Counted from the stretch's first letter, positions 1 to 7,634 are shown. The stretch: 36,113 nucleotides of DNA from a bacterium (GCA_021798015.1 JAJZYP010000008.1:1-36113), one strand, 5' to 3'. The notes: generated from the sequence alone by a model not told the origin. Numbers and translations are program-made.

Positions 1-145
1 GCTCTATGGATATATATTCTTTTGCATGTTTTGAAAAGCACTGCTTTTCAGCAAAAAAATATGTCGCAGGCGGCAACGCCCGCGCACTAAAAAGTATCCC
101 GTCTATGAACCAGGAAGCCTCGTCCGTGAGGGCGGGGTAGTTCAC
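1..145 (+). mobile_element. Right end of an IS200/IS605-family element (TnpB type)
   Basis: The left part of the element lies outside the window. The visible part is the C-terminal TnpB coding end overlapping a compact structured right end that finishes with GGGGTAGTTCAC at 134-145. Two hairpins with GNRA tetraloops are visible: GGCG-GCAA-CGCC at 69-80, and an 8-bp stem (two G.U pairs) at 118-125/130-137 closed by GTGA. A third inverted repeat, TGAAAAGCA/TGCTTTTCA, spans 32-50. This arrangement is typical of IS605-family right ends that double as omega-RNA scaffold. The exact terminus at 145 is inferred from memory of related right ends, so it may be off by a few bases. The element ends only about 8 bp before the flgA start codon. 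Confidence 0.75.
3..140 (+). CDS. tnpB: TnpB (RNA-guided nuclease of IS200/IS605), C-terminal fragment
   Basis: This is an open frame entering from the left edge and ending at TAG 138-140; 45 residues are visible. The tail contains VAGGNARALKSIP followed by MNQEASSVRAG, which I recognise as a common C-terminal tail of IS605-type TnpB proteins. The catalytic RuvC residues and zinc finger lie upstream of the window, so intactness cannot be judged. The codons overlap the structured right end, as expected when the omega RNA is embedded in the 3' end of tnpB. Known of the family: TnpB is an omega-RNA-guided DNA nuclease that favours retention of the transposon. Confidence 0.72.
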   Translation, partial: SMDIYSFACFEKHCFSAKKYVAGGNARALKSIPSMNQEASSVRAG

Positions 146-153
146 ATAAACAT

Positions 154-885
154 ATGTTAAAAAACTTTCGCAAAAATCTGGTTTTTATTTTCATTCTTTT
201 AGGGCTAACCGTAACAGGGTTGGAAAAAAATTCTTATGCAAAAGTTTCTGATGCAAATAGCACAAAGTTAAAAAAACTGATAATAAATTCTTATTTAAAA
301 GAAATATCGTTAAAATTCAAAAAATATTTTCACTTTAGCAACTTTCGGTTTGCAGGCCCATTAAAAAATGTTTTTAGATATTCCATAAAACCGATAAGCG
401 ATAATCCCGGATTTGCAGGCTATCATACGGCTATAATTAAATTAATAAATAAAAAAACAGGTTTACTTAGAGGAATTGCCTACGTCACTTTTAAAGTGAG
501 AATTTATGCGCCCGTTGCGGTTGCCTCGCGAACTATCGGAAAATTTCAGATAATCAATGCTGACGATGTTGTGGTTTCTATGGTAAATATTCCTGATATA
601 AATGCGGGATATTATTTAAATAGCAAAGATGTAATGGGCAAAGAAGCAAAGTTCGTTATTGTTCAAAATTCCACTTTATCCGCGATAAATACCGAAAGAA
701 AAAGAATAATAAATTTTGGAAATATGCTTTATATCGTTTATAAAAGATACGGATTGGATTTAAAAACAAGGGGAATGGCACTCCAGTCCGGCGCTTACAA
801 TTCCACCATAAGGGTCAAAAATATCGAGTCGGGTCTGGTTGTAAATGGAATTGTTAAATCAAATCAAATGGTGATAGTCAGGTAA
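154..885 (+). CDS. flgA: Flagellar P-ring assembly chaperone FlgA
   Basis: This 243-residue periplasmic protein assists assembly of the FlgI P-ring around the flagellar rod. A signal peptide is visible at about residues 1-29, with a hydrophobic core VFIFILLGLTV and an SYA cleavage motif. The C-terminal half from about residue 120 is an SAF-type domain (VASRTIGKFQIINADDVV), ending in the typical FlgA tail of short beta strands (GLVVNGIVKSNQMVIVR). It is followed after 6 nt by flgH. No good ribosome binding site precedes the ATG: the nearest G-rich run (130-137) belongs to the transposon right end and lies 16 nt away. The native leader has probably been replaced or separated by the insertion, so expression may depend on read-through or on a promoter supplied by the element. 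Confidence 0.88.
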   Translation: MLKNFRKNLVFIFILLGLTVTGLEKNSYAKVSDANSTKLKKLIINSYLKEISLKFKKYFHFSNFRFAGPLKNVFRYSIKPISDNPGFAGYHTAIIKLINKKTGLLRGIAYVTFKVRIYAPVAVASRTIGKFQIINADDVVVSMVNIPDINAGYYLNSKDVMGKEAKFVIVQNSTLSAINTERKRIINFGNMLYIVYKRYGLDLKTRGMALQSGAYNSTIRVKNIESGLVVNGIVKSNQMVIVR

Positions 886-891
886 ATTTAT

Positions 892-1620
892 ATGGAAAAA
901 TGTAATAAGCGGCAAAAGCGGCGACATGGCAGGGGATTTAAAAAGTGGATATTTTTATCCCTTATGTTTTCTTTTTTAGCCTTATCTTTAAGCGGATGCG
1001 GAGGTTTTGTCACACCGCCAAAATCTATGATCCCCCCCACCTATGTCAAACCTACGGCAAAAAACGGAGGGATTCAAAACAAACCTGTCTTAGGTTCTTT
1101 ATGGAACGGTTCGCAAAATGCGGCAAATCTGTACTCTGATAATGTTGCATATAAGCTTAACGACATAGTTACTATAATAGTAAACGATCAGACGCAGGCT
1201 CAGGATTCCTCGGGAACTACATTATCTAAAAATTCATCCGGTCAAGGCAGTTTTGCCTTCGGCAGTCTTTCGACCGCAAAACCCACCGGCTATCAGGGGT
1301 CAAACGTTGAGAGTTTTAACGGCGGAGGCGGAGTAGCCGAATCCGGTCAAATATCAACTATGATAGAGGCTCAGGTCGTCAAGGTTTTTCCAAACGGAAA
1401 TTTGGAAGTTAAAGGCGAAAGAGAGGTCTCTATTAACGGAGAAACAAGATACATCTTAATTAAAGGTATTGTCAGACCAATAGATATTTCTCCTGCCAAC
1501 ACCGTTCTTTCAAGTCAAATTGCCGACCCAAGAATATGGATAAATGGACAGGGTCCCGTAAATTGGCAGCAGAGGCCGGGGTGGCTTTATCATATATTAA
1601 ACTTTTTATGGCCATTTTAA
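892..1620 (+). CDS. flgH: Flagellar L-ring protein FlgH (lipoprotein)
   Basis: FlgH forms the outer-membrane L-ring that acts as bushing for the rod. The 242-residue product has a long basic N-terminus (residues 1-18), then a hydrophobic stretch and a lipobox LSGC with Cys36 as the predicted lipidated residue. The middle carries the family signature LYSDNVAYKLNDIVTIIVNDQTQAQDSS, and the C-terminal half has VFPNGNLEVKGEREVSINGE and the IVRPIDISP segment typical of FlgH. Length is normal. It lies between flgA and flgI in the standard ring-gene order, and its Shine-Dalgarno sequence is weak. An overlapping +2 frame at 945-1139 is a shadow. Confidence 0.95.
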   Translation: MEKCNKRQKRRHGRGFKKWIFLSLMFSFLALSLSGCGGFVTPPKSMIPPTYVKPTAKNGGIQNKPVLGSLWNGSQNAANLYSDNVAYKLNDIVTIIVNDQTQAQDSSGTTLSKNSSGQGSFAFGSLSTAKPTGYQGSNVESFNGGGGVAESGQISTMIEAQVVKVFPNGNLEVKGEREVSINGETRYILIKGIVRPIDISPANTVLSSQIADPRIWINGQGPVNWQQRPGWLYHILNFLWPF

Positions 1621-1682
1621 TATAATTTAATATAATATATAATTATAAATCCATAGGTAGATTGGGTAGATAAGCGCGTAAA

Positions 1683-2744
1683 ATGAATAAAAATAATATA
1701 TTTTTAATAGCTTTATTATTCTTAGTAACCACAATTCTTATAAATGTAAACCCAAATTTTTCCGATGCGGCTAAAATTGGCAACATTACTTCAATTTACG
1801 GCGCAATGAGCAATCCAATCGTAGGCTACGGTCTTGTTACGGGGCTTGACGGAACAGGTGACCAGTGGGGCGTTAATGTAACACAACAAAGCATCGTTAC
1901 TATGCTGTCAAAGTTGGGTATCAACACCAATCAGGCTTCTCTTTATACAATAAGAGACACTGCCGCTGTTATGATTACAGCGGAGCTTCCGCCGTTCGCC
2001 ATTCCCGGTCAAAAGATAAATGTGACGGTGAGTTCGATCGGAAATGCGCAAAGTTTGCAGGGAGGGGTTTTATTAATGACCCCTTTAAAGGGACCAAATG
2101 GTAAGGTTTATGCGTTGGCTCAGGGGAGCGTATCCACAGGCGGAAATGTCTCTACCGATAATATATTACCGCTTCCGGGCTATATTCCCGTGTCCCAAAA
2201 TTTTCAAACATCCGGTATCGTAGATAACGGCGGAATAATCGAAAAAGGGATTTCTATCGGATTAAATTCGTTTAATTCCATAAGATTAATCCTTAAAAAT
2301 CCAAGTTTTACTACGGCATCAAGGATAGCTTCGGCTATAAATACAAAATTTGGAAAGGGTATTGCAAAATCATTAAATTCCACTCAAGTATCGGTTAATG
2401 TCCCTGCCTTATATAAAGGGAATGTCGCAAAGTATGTTTCCGTTGTCAATGCTATCAGCGTGAAAACACATTCAAGAGCGATTGTAGTCATTAATGAACG
2501 ATCCGGGACTGTTGTAATGGGAGGTAACATAAAAATAAATCCGGTTGCAATATCCAATAGAAATATAACCCTTAAAATTAATAAAAAAAGGATCCCCAAC
2601 GCGTTTTATTTAAAAAGAGGTTTAACCGTGGCAAAACTTATCAAAGCTTTAAATGCGGTTGGCGCATCGACTTCAAGTATTATATCGATATTAGAATCTA
2701 TTAAAGCGGCAGGAGCTCTTTCGGCGCAAATTAAGATAATGTAA
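1683..2744 (+). CDS. flgI: Flagellar P-ring protein FlgI
   Basis: FlgI is the periplasmic P-ring subunit, assembled with FlgA help. Of its 353 residues, 1-29 or 1-30 form a signal peptide (hydrophobic IFLIALLFLVTTILI, cleavage near SDAA). The mature N-terminus carries the family hallmark NPIVGYGLVTGLDGTGD. Later conserved stretches include AVMITAELPPFAIPGQKINVTVSSIGNA, the LQGGVLLMTPLKG loop and VVINERSGTVVMGG. Length matches the family. The gene follows flgH after 62 nt of AT-rich sequence. After its stop there is an A8G7 run, then 136 bp before flgM, so flgM may have its own promoter. Confidence 0.96.
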   Translation: MNKNNIFLIALLFLVTTILINVNPNFSDAAKIGNITSIYGAMSNPIVGYGLVTGLDGTGDQWGVNVTQQSIVTMLSKLGINTNQASLYTIRDTAAVMITAELPPFAIPGQKINVTVSSIGNAQSLQGGVLLMTPLKGPNGKVYALAQGSVSTGGNVSTDNILPLPGYIPVSQNFQTSGIVDNGGIIEKGISIGLNSFNSIRLILKNPSFTTASRIASAINTKFGKGIAKSLNSTQVSVNVPALYKGNVAKYVSVVNAISVKTHSRAIVVINERSGTVVMGGNIKINPVAISNRNITLKINKKRIPNAFYLKRGLTVAKLIKALNAVGASTSSIISILESIKAAGALSAQIKIM

Positions 2745-2757
2745 AAAAAAGGGGGGG
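2743..2757 (+). repeat. A8-G7 homopolymer tract after flgI
   Basis: Eight A residues (overlapping the flgI stop) are followed directly by seven G residues. Homopolymer runs of this kind are prone to slippage. The tract lies 123 bp before the flgM start, outside coding sequence apart from the stop codon. Confidence 0.7.
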
Positions 2758-2824
2758 TAAAAACAATATTAAAGATATTATTTAAAAATGACGATTGTTA
2801 TATGTGTAATTAAATCCTCGTTAA

Positions 2825-2854
2825 TTAATTACCAAATAATTAATTACCGAATAA
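2825..2854 (+). repeat. Tandem 15-bp repeat upstream of flgM
   Basis: Two head-to-tail copies of TTAATTACCRAATAA lie at 2825-2839 and 2840-2854 with a single A/G difference. They end 26 bp before the flgM start, upstream of its AAGGAT ribosome binding site. They could be a paired operator or a duplicated promoter segment. The CCGAATAA core faintly resembles a sigma-28 -10 box, but no convincing TAAA -35 was found at the right spacing. Confidence 0.6.
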
Positions 2855-2880
2855 TAAAAAAATAAAAGAAGGATAAACAT

Positions 2881-3177
2881 ATGACAATTCAGATTACTAA
2901 TGTTTCGCCTGTTATTAACGAAATACCCGAAAATAACGGCAATAAAAAGGGAGAGATAACTTTAAAAACCGGTCAAACGACAGGGGATGAGGTCAGCATA
3001 TCCGATGGAGCAAACTTCATCAGTAATTTAAAAGCTTCTATCGATACGGCATCTAAGTCCAATTCCGCAAAACTTGATGTAATTAAACAGCAAGCGGCAT
3101 CAGGGAAATATGCCGACAGCTCAAAAATAGCCGAAGGATTGCTTAAAAATTTAGGTATAACTGATGAAATAATATAG
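2881..3177 (+). CDS. flgM: Anti-sigma-28 factor FlgM
   Basis: FlgM binds FliA (sigma-28) and blocks late flagellar genes until it is exported through the completed hook-basal body. The 98-residue product has a low-complexity polar N-terminal half, expected to be disordered. From about residue 38 it carries the FlgM signature: VSISDGANFISNLKASI, then LDVIKQQAASGKYADSSKIAEGLL, an amphipathic helical region like the sigma-28-binding helices. A clear AAGGAT ribosome binding site lies about 7 nt before the ATG. It is followed after 17 nt by a FlgN-like gene and then flgK, the usual flgM-flgN-flgK-flgL order. Confidence 0.88.
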   Translation: MTIQITNVSPVINEIPENNGNKKGEITLKTGQTTGDEVSISDGANFISNLKASIDTASKSNSAKLDVIKQQAASGKYADSSKIAEGLLKNLGITDEII

Positions 3178-3194
3178 ACTAATTTGATAATTTT

Positions 3195-3638
3195 ATGGAA
3201 AATTTAACCGAAGATAAAGGACATTTTAAGGAACTGCTCGAAATTGTTTTAAGATTAAAAAAAGAACTTAACGAATCTTATTTAACCTTAAGTTCCAATT
3301 TTAATCCTCTTGAGAACATCGATATATTTAATAATAAGAGGGAAATATTAAATGAATTAACCTTAAGGTTAAAGGAATTTGATTTAATAGAGCAGGATAG
3401 AAGCAATGAAGAATTAATTAATATTAAAAACAGGATAAAGGCTGAAATTTTTGAAATAATAGATATAAACGAGGCATTTTCGGGATTGATTAAAAAAAAT
3501 ATATATTATAATCAGCTTACAATATCTTTCATTACCGATATATTTCATAAAAATTCTATCTATAACAAAGGCGGCGAAAATAATTCAAACTTTTCTCCGT
3601 TAAAAAATGTTTTAATGGGGTCAGGTCTTAAAATTTAA
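3195..3638 (+). CDS. flgN: FlgN-like flagellar export chaperone
   Basis: This 147-residue, highly charged and almost entirely helical protein lacks a signal peptide or membrane segment. It lies between flgM and flgK, the usual position of FlgN, the cytosolic chaperone that escorts FlgK and FlgL to the export gate. The stretch IFNNKREILNELTLRLKE resembles the FlgN family pattern around K-R-E-I-L. The identification rests on position, size and helical character, because FlgN sequences diverge strongly. Its stop lies one base before the flgK ATG, so translation of the two is probably coupled. Confidence 0.7.
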   Translation: MENLTEDKGHFKELLEIVLRLKKELNESYLTLSSNFNPLENIDIFNNKREILNELTLRLKEFDLIEQDRSNEELINIKNRIKAEIFEIIDINEAFSGLIKKNIYYNQLTISFITDIFHKNSIYNKGGENNSNFSPLKNVLMGSGLKI

Positions 3639-3639
3639 A

Positions 3640-5775
3640 ATGCTTACGATAAACAACATATTCGATATTGCCAATTCGGCTATGACGACTAATCAAGCGG
3701 CTATGAACACGGTCGGGCAAAATGTCGCAAATGTCAATACCCCTTTTTATAATAATGAAACCCCGATTTTAAGCGAGGCTCCCGCCGTTGTCGGCGCGCC
3801 GTACACTTACGGAACCGGGGTTAATTTAACGCAGGTTCAAAGGAGTACAAGTTCTTTTGTGCAATCGGAGGTTAACAACGAAACAACCCAAAATAGCTAT
3901 TACACAACTTTATATCAAGGTTTGAATCAGATTCAAAATCTCTTTAATGATCAGTCCGGTTCAGGTTTTAGCTCGGCTATTTCAACATTTTTCAACGACT
4001 TTCAAAATGTTGCCAATAACCCGTCCAATACGGCACAAAGAACAGCGCTTCTTTCCGATGCAAAATCGTTAACCGGCGATATAAATAATGCTTATACCAC
4101 CATAATGAATACCGTTTCCTCGACAAATACATCCATTAACGGCACTATACCCGAAGTTAACAGCCTTACATCGCAAATTGCCTCGCTTAATCAGCAGGTT
4201 ACATATGCGCAAAATGCCGGAAGCAATGCCAATGAACTCAGGGACGAAAGGATGAGCGCTATAAATCAGCTCTCTAAATTAGTCAATATCTCCTATTATG
4301 AGAATAATAACGGCAAAATTAATATTTCAATGGGTAATACGCCTCTTGTCTTAAGCGATTCATCGTTTAATTTGTCAACTAAAATTAATAGCTCAAATAC
4401 CTCCTCTTTAAATATAATGTGGAATGGACCTGCCGGTTCCCGGCAGGATATTACTCAAAATGTTACGGGGGGCAGTCTAGGCGCCTATGTTAATTTAGAA
4501 CAGACCGCGGCGCCGTCTTACATAAATAAACTCAACTCGTTATCCGCCGCAATAACCGACAATGTCAACTCTTTGCAATATAACGGGTATGGGCTCGACG
4601 GTTCGACCGGAAATTATTTTTTTACACCGAATTTGACAATGGCGGTGGGAAGTGGAACGGATGCAACTATATCAACCGGCACGGTAACGAATCCTGTGGA
4701 TTTGACGGGAGATAGTTATAAAATTACTACAGACGGTTCTGGAAACTTTACGGTTGAGAATACTACGACAAATCAAACTTTAAGCAGCTCTGCCGTTAGC
4801 GTTTCTTCGGCAACTAATAATTATAAGCAAAAAGTTTATACGCTTAATTTTGACGGGGTGTCGGTTAACATTACCGGAACTTCCACTTCGGGAACCGCCC
4901 CGGCAAGTAGCGACACTTTCACCGTCGATCAATTGACTACGAATCCCGCTTTTACTATGGCGGTTAATCCAAATTTAACGACATCTCAGGTTGCGGCGGC
5001 TTCCGCCGTTTCAACAGCCGTTAACCCGACCAACACCGGCAATGCAACGATAAGCGCAGGCTCGGTAGTAAATCCAACGATATATACAAACGGAACCAAA
5101 ATTTCAGGCAGTAACGAAGGAGGGCAGTATAGTATAACCTATTATAATCCTCCACAAATCGCATCTACCAGCGGAGCAACATATAACTTTGCCGTTACTA
5201 ATCAAACTACGGGAAATACCCAATATTTAAATATTACGCCCACGACTAATTCATCTGGTCAGCAGGTTTATTCCGTTTTTTTTGGAAATCAAAACAACAA
5301 TACTTCACCTGCGCCGGCTCAAAACGCTCAAAACTTTCATGTTACGCTTACGGGAACGCCGTCAAACGGCGATTCCTTTACGGCAAATGTTTTATCGCCG
5401 CAATCTACTACTCCTAGTCTCACTCTTTCGCAGATGAATAGTATCGGCCTCAGCGGAAACAATGAAAACGCCTTAAATCTTGCAGCGCTTCAAAACAATA
5501 ATGTGCCTATTAACGGGACTGACACGACTATTTCAACCTATTATTCAGGCATTGTTTCTAATATAGGAACTCAGGCTCAGAGCGCAAACACTAATTATAC
5601 AAATTCCGGTTCTGTTTTAACAAATTTACAAAATCAATTGTCATCATCCGTCGGGGTAAATATGAACCAGCAGATGACAGACCTTGTTAATTATCAAAAT
5701 TCTTTTCAGGCGGCGGCGGCTTTAACGCATTCCGCCGAGGCTATTATGACGGCGCTTCTTAGCATTGTTCCATAA
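3640..5775 (+). CDS. flgK: Hook-associated protein 1 FlgK, with large central insert
   Basis: FlgK forms the first hook-filament junction ring. The N-terminal coiled-coil region is typical (IANSAMTTNQAAMNTVGQNVANVNTP), and so is the C-terminal one (QQMTDLVNYQNSFQAAAALTHSAEAIM). At 711 residues it is longer than the usual 450-650. The excess lies at about residues 335-600, in the surface-exposed D2/D3 region, and contains two diverged copies of one module. Copy one spans about 340-430 (DATISTGTVTNP ... DTFTVDQL). Copy two spans about 467-585 (NATISAGSVVNP ... DSFTANVL). The insert is rich in Ser, Thr, Asn and Gly, like bacterial surface domains. The gene is flanked by flgN and flgL. Confidence 0.93.
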   Translation: MLTINNIFDIANSAMTTNQAAMNTVGQNVANVNTPFYNNETPILSEAPAVVGAPYTYGTGVNLTQVQRSTSSFVQSEVNNETTQNSYYTTLYQGLNQIQNLFNDQSGSGFSSAISTFFNDFQNVANNPSNTAQRTALLSDAKSLTGDINNAYTTIMNTVSSTNTSINGTIPEVNSLTSQIASLNQQVTYAQNAGSNANELRDERMSAINQLSKLVNISYYENNNGKINISMGNTPLVLSDSSFNLSTKINSSNTSSLNIMWNGPAGSRQDITQNVTGGSLGAYVNLEQTAAPSYINKLNSLSAAITDNVNSLQYNGYGLDGSTGNYFFTPNLTMAVGSGTDATISTGTVTNPVDLTGDSYKITTDGSGNFTVENTTTNQTLSSSAVSVSSATNNYKQKVYTLNFDGVSVNITGTSTSGTAPASSDTFTVDQLTTNPAFTMAVNPNLTTSQVAAASAVSTAVNPTNTGNATISAGSVVNPTIYTNGTKISGSNEGGQYSITYYNPPQIASTSGATYNFAVTNQTTGNTQYLNITPTTNSSGQQVYSVFFGNQNNNTSPAPAQNAQNFHVTLTGTPSNGDSFTANVLSPQSTTPSLTLSQMNSIGLSGNNENALNLAALQNNNVPINGTDTTISTYYSGIVSNIGTQAQSANTNYTNSGSVLTNLQNQLSSSVGVNMNQQMTDLVNYQNSFQAAAALTHSAEAIMTALLSIVP

Positions 5776-5785
5776 TTTTAATGTA

Positions 5786-5832
5786 TTCTCTCCTCCTTAA
5801 AGGGGGGAGGGTTAAGGCGGGGGTGAAATAGA
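5786..5832 (+). repeat. G/C-rich palindromic element between flgK and flgL
   Basis: In AT-rich surroundings this 47-bp spacer holds CTCCTCC, a short TTAAA loop and GGGGGGAG (5790-5809), followed by GGGTTAAGGCGGGGGTG. It resembles the dispersed palindromic intergenic repeats common in many Gram-negative genomes. The GGGGGTG at its 3' end lies about 8 nt before the flgL ATG and is the only plausible ribosome binding site. Whether other copies exist in the genome cannot be seen from this window. Confidence 0.5.
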
Positions 5833-6801
5833 ATGATCCAGATAACCAATAATATGATATATAACAACATTAACAGCGAGCTTTTAAACGAATCGTCTTC
5901 CATTTATAATCTTCAAGCCCAAATCTCGAGCGGCTTGCAGATTAACTATCCGCAGGATAACCCTGCAGGTATGGTTAATGTTCTGTCTTACAAAAATAGC
6001 ACTTCACTTATTAATCAATATAATTCAAATGTCAATTCTTCCAACGAGATTGCGTCTTTAGCATCATCTACGCTAAATAATGTCATTGGTGTCGTGAATC
6101 AGGCTAAAACCCTTGCAATAGAAATGGCAAACGGCGGAACATCTGCGTCAAACCAATCCGGTGCGGCGCAGGAGGTTAAACAAATCATAAACGAACTTTT
6201 GCAATCGTCCGATACCTCTTATAACGGTCAAAATATTTTTACTGGAGAAAATTTATCGCAAACTCAGGCTTACACATCCTCTCAAGCACATTACGATGCC
6301 AACGGAACGGTAACTCCCGTTAATTATAATGTTTATACTTATGCGGGAACGGATGTCAACCAGAGATACCAAATAACGCAAAATGAAACGATTGCTCCAT
6401 CTCTCACTGCCGATGCTATATTCGGAAGTGACCCCGCAAATCAAAAAAGTTCATATAACCCATCGGGGCTAATTTCCGTTCTTTCGCTTTTTCAATCGGA
6501 ACTTTCATCAGGGGTTTACCAAAGCGATTCTTCCAACATAATTAGCGGAATAAAAAACGGTCTAAATCAGATATTATCCGCACAGTCAACCATTGGAACA
6601 AAGGTGCAGAGATTACAGGAACAATCCACAAGTTATCAAACGGTATTATCAAATATTAATCAACTTCTTGGGCAAACGGAAAATGTCAATATCCCGAAAG
6701 CTATAACAAGCCTTACTCAGGCTCAGGATTCATATCAGGCGACACTTCAAACGGCGGCAGGTATTACTCAATTAACTCCTATGCTGTTAAAATATTTATA
6801 A
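5833..6801 (+). CDS. flgL: Hook-associated protein 3 FlgL
   Basis: FlgL is the junction protein between FlgK and the flagellin filament. The 322-residue product has the flagellin-like N-terminus (ITNNMIYNNINSEL, then LQAQISSGLQINYPQDNPAG) and the matching C-terminal helix (LTQAQDSYQATLQTAAGITQ). A central NGQNIFTGENLSQTQAY segment corresponds to the usual NGRYLFAG-type motif. Length is normal. It follows flgK across a G-rich spacer that supplies the SD-like GGGGGTG, and is followed after 52 nt by csrA. Confidence 0.93.
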   Translation: MIQITNNMIYNNINSELLNESSSIYNLQAQISSGLQINYPQDNPAGMVNVLSYKNSTSLINQYNSNVNSSNEIASLASSTLNNVIGVVNQAKTLAIEMANGGTSASNQSGAAQEVKQIINELLQSSDTSYNGQNIFTGENLSQTQAYTSSQAHYDANGTVTPVNYNVYTYAGTDVNQRYQITQNETIAPSLTADAIFGSDPANQKSSYNPSGLISVLSLFQSELSSGVYQSDSSNIISGIKNGLNQILSAQSTIGTKVQRLQEQSTSYQTVLSNINQLLGQTENVNIPKAITSLTQAQDSYQATLQTAAGITQLTPMLLKYL

Positions 6802-6853
6802 CAAATTAAATAATAAATTAAATTAATTATTAAGCCAATAAAATATACAATAT

Positions 6854-7099
6854 ATGCTTATTCTAACCCGAAAAGAGGGTGAAAGTATAAAAATAGGCGA
6901 TAATATAACCGTCGAGGTTATTTCGATTAAAGGCGGCACGATTAAGATTGGAATAGACGCGCCTGCGAATATAGACATTTTTAGAAAAGAACTTTATGAA
7001 TCGATAAAGGAGGAAAACATAAATGCCTCCAAACTAAATTCCGGAATAATAGCCAATCTGGATAATATATTTAATAGGGATAAAAAACATAAATCTTGA
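6854..7099 (+). CDS. csrA: Carbon storage regulator CsrA
   Basis: CsrA is a small dimeric RNA-binding protein that represses translation by covering GGA-containing leaders; with FliW it controls flagellin synthesis. The 81 residues start MLILTRKEGESIKIGDNI and contain the conserved core up to PANIDIFRKELYESI. The RNA-contacting positions Leu4 and Arg44 are both present. A helical tail of about 25 residues (EENINASK ... KKHKS) makes it longer than the 61-residue enteric form, as is common in lineages that use FliW. It lies between flgL and fliW. Its own leader is AT-only and lacks any GGA or visible ribosome binding site. Confidence 0.96.
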   Translation: MLILTRKEGESIKIGDNITVEVISIKGGTIKIGIDAPANIDIFRKELYESIKEENINASKLNSGIIANLDNIFNRDKKHKS

Positions 7100-7154
7100 T
7101 ATATTATTTGAAAATATTTAATAATATTAATTAATAAATAAGAGGTCTTAATAA

Positions 7155-7628
7155 GTGAATAACCCCGATACAATTTCAATAAAGAGTATATATTACCCTG
7201 AAGGTTTAGCCGTCGATAAGTCCAAAATTATTGAATTTGTAAAGCCTATACTCGGCTTTGACATTTTTAAAAGGTTTTGCATTTTAAATATCGATAAAGA
7301 AAAAAATGTCCCCTTTTTTATTTTACAAAGTATTGATAATGAAAGATTATGTTTCATTATCACCGACCCGAACCTATTTTTTAAAGATTATAGCGTTCAA
7401 GTTACGGATGAGGAAAAAAAATTGTTAAACCTTAATAACAAAAGCGATGCCATAATATTTACAATAGCCACATTGTCTTCCGATTTTTCTTCTTCTACGG
7501 TAAACTTAAAAGGTCCCATTATTATAAATACGCAAAATAATAAAGCGTTACAAGCGGTTTTAAACGACGATATATATTCGGTAAGACAGAAACTTTCGAT
7601 TAAAAAAAACGAAACAGTCTCCGGTTAG
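7155..7628 (+). CDS. fliW: Flagellar assembly factor FliW (CsrA antagonist)
   Basis: FliW binds either CsrA or flagellin. When flagellin is exported, freed FliW sequesters CsrA and relieves repression of flagellin mRNA. The family pattern is visible in the 157 residues: IKSIYYPEGLAVDKSKIIEFVKPILGF, then PFFILQSIDNERLCFIITDPNLFFKDYSV, then a GPIIINTQNNKALQAVLND segment. The start is GTG, chosen because an AAGAGG ribosome binding site lies about 9 nt upstream and no in-frame ATG precedes the conserved region. It is the last gene of the flagellar operon and is followed within 7 bp by a strong terminator hairpin. Confidence 0.92.
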   Translation: MNNPDTISIKSIYYPEGLAVDKSKIIEFVKPILGFDIFKRFCILNIDKEKNVPFFILQSIDNERLCFIITDPNLFFKDYSVQVTDEEKKLLNLNNKSDAIIFTIATLSSDFSSSTVNLKGPIIINTQNNKALQAVLNDDIYSVRQKLSIKKNETVSG

Positions 7629-7634
7629 GGTTCA

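Larger units (their letters stand above)
1..161 (+). ncRNA. Putative omega RNA 3' scaffold plus guide
   Basis: The hairpins at 32-50, 69-80 and 118-137 would form the 3' scaffold of the omega RNA. By the known rule for TnpB systems, the guide is the host sequence immediately after the right end, here about 146-161. It would read ATAAACATATG and on into the flgA start codon. The guide would therefore recognise an allele of the flgA leader lacking the insertion. The 5' end lies outside the window. This is an inference from structure and family knowledge, with no direct evidence of transcription. Confidence 0.5.
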
